From positions 4,026,054 to 4,090,053 of the forward strand of contig NZ_LT599032.1 of assembly GCF_900079725.1 (NCBI RefSeq): a stretch of DNA of 64,000 nt. The letters are read 5' to 3'. This DNA comes from an uncultured Dysgonomonas sp. (GTDB taxonomy: Bacteria > Bacteroidota > Bacteroidia > Bacteroidales > Dysgonomonadaceae). Of this stretch, positions 59,149 to 64,000 are shown piece by piece (position 1 is the stretch's first letter; the number at the start of each line of letters is the position of its first letter). The notes under the pieces are model-generated. The model did not search any database. It saw only the letters and a program-made list of their open reading frames with translations, and was not told where the DNA came from. The translations under genes and the position numbers were made by a program.

Positions 59149-60916
59149 TCGTTTTTTCTTTTAACCAGCCTTTTTCTTCCTCAGTTAGCAGAGGTGAAAG
59201 ACGATCATATACAAATTTGTGGTATTCGTTGAGCCATATGATTTCTTCCTTGGCCAGCATTTCTTTCACTACCGGTGTTGTGTCTATCGGACAAAGTGTA
59301 AGTGTTTTGAACGAATAGAAATCACCGAACTCTGTAGTCGTCTCATGCTGTGTAAGTATAAGGTTTTCTGTGCGGATACCATATTTCCCGGCTCTGTATA
59401 GCCCCGGTTCATTGGATGTAACCATACCAATCTGTAGTGTGGTAGGATTCTCATTCATACGGATGCTTTGCGGGCCTTCGTGTACATTGAGGAAATGGCC
59501 TATGCCATGTCCTGTTCCGTGCAAATAATTTATACCGTTGTCCCACATGGATTTTCGTGCGAGGATGTCCAGCTGGCTACCGCGTGTTCCCTGCGGATAA
59601 ATGGCGGTGGCAAGGCTGATGTGTCCCTTCAAAACCATTGTGTAATCTTTTTTCATTTGCTCGGTAAGCGAGCCTACAGCTACAGTACGGGTGATGTCGG
59701 TAGTGCCGTCAAAGTATTGTGCGCCGGAATCTACCAGGAGGAAGCCTTCGGGCTTGATTTCAACCGAACTTTCAGGTGATACATGGTAATGTACGATAGC
59801 TCCATTAGGGCCGTAACCTGAGATGGTGTCAAAACTTTCCCCTACAAAATTATCTTGCCGGCTTCTGTATTCTACCAGCTTTTCAGGAATCATAATTTCT
59901 GTAACTCCACCTTTCGGTACAGCTTTTTCGAGCCACATGAAGAAATGCACTAAGGCGACCCCATCGCGTTCCATCGCGTTGTTGAATCCTTGTATTTCGG
60001 CTTCATTTTTTATGCTTTTCATCAAATCGGCAGGGGATGGGATATCTACGATCCTGTTCTCTGTCGGGATTGTATTGTATAGGCTGAAAGTTATTTTGCT
60101 ACTGTCGAGGCAAACAGATGTTTTTATATTTGATACGTAATCATATACTTTAGAATATTCAGCAACTGTTACTCCTTCTGCTTTCAGATAATCTGTCGTT
60201 TCCTCAGAAAGTTTTTTCGGATCAATAAATAATACTGTTTCATTGCGTGAAATATAAGCATAACTTACGGTCACCGGATTGCATTTTACATCATTTCCTC
60301 TGATGTTGAATATCCATGCAATGGTATCTAATGATGCTACAAGTAAAGATTCGGCTCCGTTTTTTTCGACAGAGTCGCATATGCGTGCTATTTTCTTGCG
60401 AGCCGGTTCGCCTGTATACTTTTCAGGAAGTACAAAGAACGGATTCTTTGGGATTTCAGGCCTGTCGTGCCAAATGGTATCGAAAGGGTCATAATCGCTG
60501 ATCAGATGCAGCCCTTTTATATTCAGCTTATGAGTCAGGCTGAATGCTTCTTTAGCGGCATACACATTGCCGTCTATACCCACATAGTCGCCTTTTCCGA
60601 GTTCGGAAGCCAGCCATTCATCAATGGCGGGAGTCTGAGGCAAACCATCTTTGAAGAGGTCTATCCCCGTACCATCCAGTTCACTCGCCGCCTGAAGGAA
60701 GTAGCGCGAATCAGTCCATAATCCGGCTTTTTCGCGGGTTACAACCACTGTTCCGGCCGACCCGGTAAAGCCGCTTATCCATTCCCTCGAAGCCCAGTGT
60801 AACGCAGGGTATTCGCTCAGGTGAGAGTCTGTACTGGGAATAATAAAGGCATGCAACCCTTTCTCTTCCATGAACCTGCGTAGAGCATTCAGTCTTTTAT
60901 GAATTGTATTACTCAT
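59138..60916 (-). CDS. Aminopeptidase P family (M24) protein
   Basis: A 592-residue Xaa-Pro aminopeptidase, cleaving N-terminal residues before proline. Start 60916 gives MSNTIHKRLNALRRFMEEKGLHAFIIPSTDSHLSEYP, the normal family start; an ATG 66 bp upstream adds an atypical leader. N-terminal creatinase-like domain, then M24 metal ligands: LLVDSGAQYFDGTTDITRTV (two Asp), GTGHGIGHFLNVHEGP (His), SNEPGLYRAGKYGIRTEN (Glu, Glu). The large length is the cytosolic (APP1) type. It overlaps the TlpA-family gene, so the two are probably coupled. Confidence 0.93.
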   Translation of the reverse strand: MSNTIHKRLNALRRFMEEKGLHAFIIPSTDSHLSEYPALHWASREWISGFTGSAGTVVVTREKAGLWTDSRYFLQAASELDGTGIDLFKDGLPQTPAIDEWLASELGKGDYVGIDGNVYAAKEAFSLTHKLNIKGLHLISDYDPFDTIWHDRPEIPKNPFFVLPEKYTGEPARKKIARICDSVEKNGAESLLVASLDTIAWIFNIRGNDVKCNPVTVSYAYISRNETVLFIDPKKLSEETTDYLKAEGVTVAEYSKVYDYVSNIKTSVCLDSSKITFSLYNTIPTENRIVDIPSPADLMKSIKNEAEIQGFNNAMERDGVALVHFFMWLEKAVPKGGVTEIMIPEKLVEYRSRQDNFVGESFDTISGYGPNGAIVHYHVSPESSVEIKPEGFLLVDSGAQYFDGTTDITRTVAVGSLTEQMKKDYTMVLKGHISLATAIYPQGTRGSQLDILARKSMWDNGINYLHGTGHGIGHFLNVHEGPQSIRMNENPTTLQIGMVTSNEPGLYRAGKYGIRTENLILTQHETTTEFGDFYSFKTLTLCPIDTTPVVKEMLAKEEIIWLNEYHKFVYDRLSPLLTEEEKGWLKEKTNEI

Positions 60917-60941
60917 ATATTGTATATTTATATAAAATGTA

Positions 60942-61292
60942 TTATTCTTTATACATCGAACAGCTACCATCAAATTTAGCACCCGGTTCGATTTCTATTG
61001 TTGCCATTCTTATATTCCCTTTCAGGAATGAGGAAGCCCTGAGTATAACATTTTCGACACATGAGATATCTCCATTCACGGTTCCCCATATTTCTATGTT
61101 GGAACAGTTTATGTCGCCCGTAATTTTACTGTTGTTTCCTACTATAATTTTTCCTTTACAATTTACATTTCCTTCTATTGTGCCATCTATCCGAAAATCT
61201 TCTTCAGCACTGATATCGCCTGTTATTTGTGTACCTGAGGCGAGGATGTTGTGAGTGTTGGCTGTTGTTATAACCTCTTTGATTTTTGCCAT
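60942..61292 (-). CDS. Bactofilin family cytoskeletal protein
   Basis: A 116-residue bactofilin: central beta-helix core of repeated strands (TQITGDISAEEDFRIDGTIEGNVNCKGKIIVGNNSKITGDINCSNIEIWGTVNGDISCVENVILRASSFLKGNIR...). Start 61292 gives MAKIKEVITTA; an ATG 33 bp upstream is possible. Bactofilins form filaments that scaffold cell-wall synthesis and cell shape. No M23 peptidase gene is linked here. It is 25 nt before the aminopeptidase P gene on the same strand. Confidence 0.9.
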   Translation of the reverse strand: MAKIKEVITTANTHNILASGTQITGDISAEEDFRIDGTIEGNVNCKGKIIVGNNSKITGDINCSNIEIWGTVNGDISCVENVILRASSFLKGNIRMATIEIEPGAKFDGSCSMYKE

Positions 61293-61442
61293 GCTACTAA
61301 TTTGTTCGGTTTTATTAGAAAACAAACTTAGTTAAAAATCATCAGAACTATAGGAATCTTCATCAAAAATAGCAATGGTTTTAATAGTTTATAACATGTT
61401 TTCTGCATGACCGGTAAATCATTGGAAATGCATCTTTTTACC

Positions 61443-61450
61443 TATCTTTG
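61443..61450 (+). promoter_or_regulatory. -7 promoter element for folB
   Basis: TATCTTTG (TAnnTTTG), 31 bp before the GTG start of folB. A TTGG about 17 nt upstream is a weak -33. Confidence 0.5.
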
Positions 61451-61480
61451 CTTGTCGAATAATCAAAATACAACATAATT

Positions 61481-61834
61481 GTGAAAAGTTTTATATTATT
61501 AGAGAACCTGACCTTTTATGCCAATCATGGCGTTTTTGGTCAAGAGACTGTGGTCGGTAATGTTTATATCATTAATCTGAAGATCGGGGTAGACCTCACG
61601 AAAGCATCTGTGTCAGACGATTTGAATGATACTATAAGCTATGCGGATGTTTATGAGGATATTAAAATAGAGATGATGGTGCCGTCAAAATTATTGGAGC
61701 ATGCAGCGAAACGTATCATCGATCGTCTAAAGAGTAAATACACTCAAATAGAAAGTGTTGAGCTTAAACTGTCGAAACGTAATCCGCCTATTGGTGCGCA
61801 GTTGGATTGTGCAAGTGTAATTCTGATTGATTAG
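61481..61834 (+). CDS. folB: Dihydroneopterin aldolase FolB
   Basis: A 117-residue enzyme of folate synthesis, converting 7,8-dihydroneopterin to 6-hydroxymethyl-dihydropterin. The family signature ENLTFYANHGVFGQETVVGN appears at residues 7-26, with the C-terminal VELKLSKRNPPIGAQLDCASVIL. The start is GTG (61481); an in-frame ATT precedes it and no ATG is near. A TrmH-type gene begins 6 nt downstream. With pabB-pabC at 34 kb this gives two folate-pathway genes in the window. Confidence 0.9.
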   Translation: MKSFILLENLTFYANHGVFGQETVVGNVYIINLKIGVDLTKASVSDDLNDTISYADVYEDIKIEMMVPSKLLEHAAKRIIDRLKSKYTQIESVELKLSKRNPPIGAQLDCASVILID

Positions 61835-61839
61835 AAGCT

Positions 61840-62367
61840 ATGAGGGTTAAAAAAATTACGGAACTTAACAGGATTTCGATAGATGAATTTAAGGCTGCAG
61901 AAAAAACTCCGTTGGTTGTTATTTTAGATAACGTAAGGAGTTTGAATAATATAGGATCGGTTTTTCGTACTTCAGATGCATTTTTGATAGAATCTGTTTG
62001 TCTATGCGGGATAACAGCTTGTCCACCAAATGCAGAAATACACAAAACGGCTTTAGGGGCTGAGGATTCTGTAGATTGGGCGTATTATAAAGATACGAGA
62101 GAAGCTGTCAGGGAATTGAAAAACAGAGGTTTTACTATTTGTGCTATAGAGCAGGCTGAGCGCAGTATTAAGCTCGATGAACTGGTGTTGGATAAGGCTA
62201 AAGGATATGCTGTCGTTTTAGGAAACGAAGTGAAAGGTGTCCGGCAGGAGGTTGTGGATTTATGTGATTGTTGTATCGAAATTCCTCAGTATGGAACAAA
62301 ACATTCATTGAATGTTTCCGTTGCAGCAGGTATTGTTATGTGGGAATTTTTTAAACAGTTGGGGTAA
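61840..62367 (+). CDS. TrmH/SpoU-family RNA methyltransferase
   Basis: A 175-residue SPOUT-fold ribose 2'-O-methyltransferase. It shows motif 1 NIGSVFRTSDAFLIESVCLCG (about 32-52), motif 2 VVLGNEVKGV (about 127-136) and motif 3 EIPQYGTKHSLNVSVAAGIVMWEF (about 148-171), the last with a Asn-Val-Ser core. It lacks the N-terminal substrate-binding extension of RlmB, so a tRNA (TrmH/TrmL-like) or rRNA target is open. Closely follows folB, likely same operon. Confidence 0.9.
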   Translation: MRVKKITELNRISIDEFKAAEKTPLVVILDNVRSLNNIGSVFRTSDAFLIESVCLCGITACPPNAEIHKTALGAEDSVDWAYYKDTREAVRELKNRGFTICAIEQAERSIKLDELVLDKAKGYAVVLGNEVKGVRQEVVDLCDCCIEIPQYGTKHSLNVSVAAGIVMWEFFKQLG

Positions 62368-62384
62368 CTTTGCGATATTTTTGT

Positions 62385-62392
62385 TAGTTTTG
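62385..62392 (+). promoter_or_regulatory. -7 promoter element for the DUF4301 gene
   Basis: TAGTTTTG fits TAnnTTTG, 40 bp before ATG 62432. TTGGGG near 62359 is a possible -33. Confidence 0.45.
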
Positions 62393-62431
62393 CAGTTGGA
62401 CTTTAATAATATAGATGTATAACGTAAGGCT

Positions 62432-63949
62432 ATGATCACAGAATCAGATAAACTTTATCTTGAGGAAAAAGGTATTTCCCCGGAAGAATTTCAAAAACAA
62501 ATCGACAGTTTCAAAAAAGGATTTCCATTTTTGGAAATATCAGCTCCTGCTTCGGTCGAAAAAGGAATAATGGTAGTTTCAGATAATGAGGAACAAAAAT
62601 ATTTGGATGCATGGAGTAAATATGCATCTTCGGGTCGTAAGATAATGAAGTTTGTTCCAGCCTCAGGTGCTGCCAGCAGAATGTTTAAGGATTTGTTTGA
62701 ATTCCTGGATGCGCCCTACAATGTACCCACTTCTGCATTTGAAAAAGCTTTCTTTGAAGGACTCGAAAAGTTCGCTTTTTATGAAGAATTAGATGCAGTT
62801 TGTATCAAAAATGAAGGTAAAGATATCGAGACTTTGTTAGCAGGAGGTGACTATAAATCCGTAGTGAAGAATCTACTGAAAGTGGAAGGGCTTAATTATG
62901 GAAGTTTGCCAAAAGGGTTACTTCGGTTTCACCGCTACGACGGTTTTTCCCGCACTCCGGCCGAAGAGCACTTGCAGGAAGGTTATCTGTATGCCCGAAA
63001 TGACAAAGGAGAGATAAATCTTCATTTTACAGTGTCTCCGGAACATCGAAGCTTGTTTGAAAAGTTGATTAGCTCGGAAAAAGAAAAAGCTGAAAAAGAA
63101 TTGTCGGTTAGTTATAATATAAGTTTTAGCGAGCAAAAGTCCAGCACAGATACTGTAGCTGTGGATGCAGATAACGAGCCATTCAGGGATGATGATAAGA
63201 TCGTATTCAGACCTGGAGGACATGGAGCACTGATTGAGAATCTGAATGATTTGGATGCGGATATTATCTTTGTGAAAAATATAGATAATACAGTGCCTGA
63301 TAAATACAAAGAAATTGAGACTAAATATAAGAAGATACTGGCAGGTGTGCTGGTGGAAACTCAGGGGAAAGTTTTCGATTATTTGAAGCTTTTGGATAGT
63401 GGAAAATATACCCATGACGAATTGTTGGAGATTCTACATTTTGTGCAGAGTGTGCTGAATGTAAAGAATCCTGATACAAAATTCCTGGAAGATGCAGAGC
63501 TTGTTCTTTATCTAAAACGTAAACTGGACAGACCATGTCGTGCCTGCGGTATGGTAAGGAATGTCGGGGAGCCCGGCGGAGGACCGTTTTTGGCGGTGAA
63601 TTCGGATAAAACGGTTTCTCTTCAGATTCTGGAAAGTTCACAGATAGATATGTCAGATGAGGCAAAAAAAGAGATGTTTAAAAGTGGGACACACTTTAAT
63701 CCTGTAGATATTGTGTGTAGTGTAAAAGATTACAGAGGATACCATTTCAATCTGAAAGATTATGTGGATTACAATACAGGGTTTATATCTATCAAGTCGA
63801 AAAATGGAAAGGAGCTAAAGGCTTTGGAGCTACCCGGATTATGGAATGGGGCTATGTCTGATTGGAATACAATATTTGTAGAAGTTCCTATTGAGACTTT
63901 TAATCCTGTGAAAACTGTAAATGATTTATTGAGAGGACGCCATTTGTGA
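62432..63949 (+). CDS. DUF4301 family protein
   Basis: A 505-residue cytoplasmic protein of the DUF4301 family, found mostly in Bacteroidota. The N-terminal MITESDKLYLEEKGISPEEFQKQIDSFKKGFPFLEI and the internal KFVPASGAASRMFKDLFEF and RPGGHGALIENLNDLDADIIFVKNIDN resemble nucleotidyltransferase-like elements (GGxG-type loop and an acidic DADI/VKNIDN metal-type strand). This suggests a sugar-nucleotide transferase fold but no activity is shown. The rest of the window (63950-64000) has no recognisable feature. Confidence 0.82.
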   Translation: MITESDKLYLEEKGISPEEFQKQIDSFKKGFPFLEISAPASVEKGIMVVSDNEEQKYLDAWSKYASSGRKIMKFVPASGAASRMFKDLFEFLDAPYNVPTSAFEKAFFEGLEKFAFYEELDAVCIKNEGKDIETLLAGGDYKSVVKNLLKVEGLNYGSLPKGLLRFHRYDGFSRTPAEEHLQEGYLYARNDKGEINLHFTVSPEHRSLFEKLISSEKEKAEKELSVSYNISFSEQKSSTDTVAVDADNEPFRDDDKIVFRPGGHGALIENLNDLDADIIFVKNIDNTVPDKYKEIETKYKKILAGVLVETQGKVFDYLKLLDSGKYTHDELLEILHFVQSVLNVKNPDTKFLEDAELVLYLKRKLDRPCRACGMVRNVGEPGGGPFLAVNSDKTVSLQILESSQIDMSDEAKKEMFKSGTHFNPVDIVCSVKDYRGYHFNLKDYVDYNTGFISIKSKNGKELKALELPGLWNGAMSDWNTIFVEVPIETFNPVKTVNDLLRGRHL

Positions 63950-64000
63950 TTGTATACCAGTTGATTGACGTTTTCTCTTGTGTGTGATGGAAAACGGATC

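Overview
The window looks like chromosome from a Bacteroidales bacterium (Bacteroidota), perhaps near Dysgonomonas or Parabacteroides; the genus is a guess. The grounds are AT-rich DNA, the TAnnTTTG -7 promoter element before many genes, few Shine-Dalgarno sites, a complete Bat (aerotolerance) operon, Bacteroidales-restricted families (DUF4884, DUF4468, DUF4301, DUF4286, BSAP-like MACPF lipoprotein) and many lipoproteins. No rRNA, tRNA, CRISPR array or prophage was recognised.

Layout. 1-2.4 kb (minus): ppx/gppA (cut by the window edge), lipB, ruvC and a DUF4286 gene. 3.2-5.1 kb: a DUF5009 membrane protein and a double TonB-C protein. 5.2-6.6 kb: first copy of a 1427-bp IS3/IS150-type element. 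6.6-10.6 kb: MACPF lipoprotein, pgk, marC, DUF4328. 10.9-21.2 kb: the bat operon (moxR, DUF58, a DUF4381-like gene, batA, batB, batC, a short batD-like gene, batD, batE). 21.3-27.6 kb: PAP2 phosphatase, small DNA-binding-like protein, Usp, retropepsin-like protease, DinB, DPP III. 27.6-29.1 kb: second, inverted IS copy. 29-39.4 kb: outer-membrane protein, phosphoesterase, DUF2185, miaB, a YtxH/holin-like trio, pabB-pabC, DUF4884, rRNA methyltransferase, GH10-like hydrolase, EEP nuclease. 40-64 kb: mostly housekeeping and envelope genes (rnhB, ddl, rluD-PASTA, Lrp regulator, two FKBPs, sirtuin, pepD, flippase, ksgA, corA, ppk2, GNAT, gamma-CA, TlpA, aminopeptidase P, bactofilin, folB, a TrmH-type methyltransferase, DUF4301).

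The coding content is mostly ordinary; the unusual signal is between the genes. (1) Both IS copies sit in the loop of a rho-independent terminator hairpin between convergent genes, each with its own target duplication, and the IS carries a terminator-like hairpin at its left end. (2) A 443-bp module lies between moxR and the DUF58 gene: a four-helix-bundle (S23-type) gene with one nonsense codon, framed by inverted heptamer repeats. Removing it would put the two bat genes 4 nt apart. (3) Four intergenic islands share repeat modules. Two are mirror images 37 kb apart, and two carry a 141-bp inverted repeat with 5 mismatches. (4) A 13-bp palindrome AGGTC-N3-GACCT occurs five times, four of them 17-63 bp before envelope-related genes.

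Functional links: the bat operon couples a MoxR ATPase to VWA, TPR and BatD-type envelope proteins. The rluD-PASTA, ddl, acyltransferase and flippase genes concern envelope and peptidoglycan. pabB-pabC and folB feed folate synthesis. RuvC, MiaB, KsgA, RluD, a TrmH-type and an RlmL-like methyltransferase and RNase HII serve DNA and RNA maintenance.
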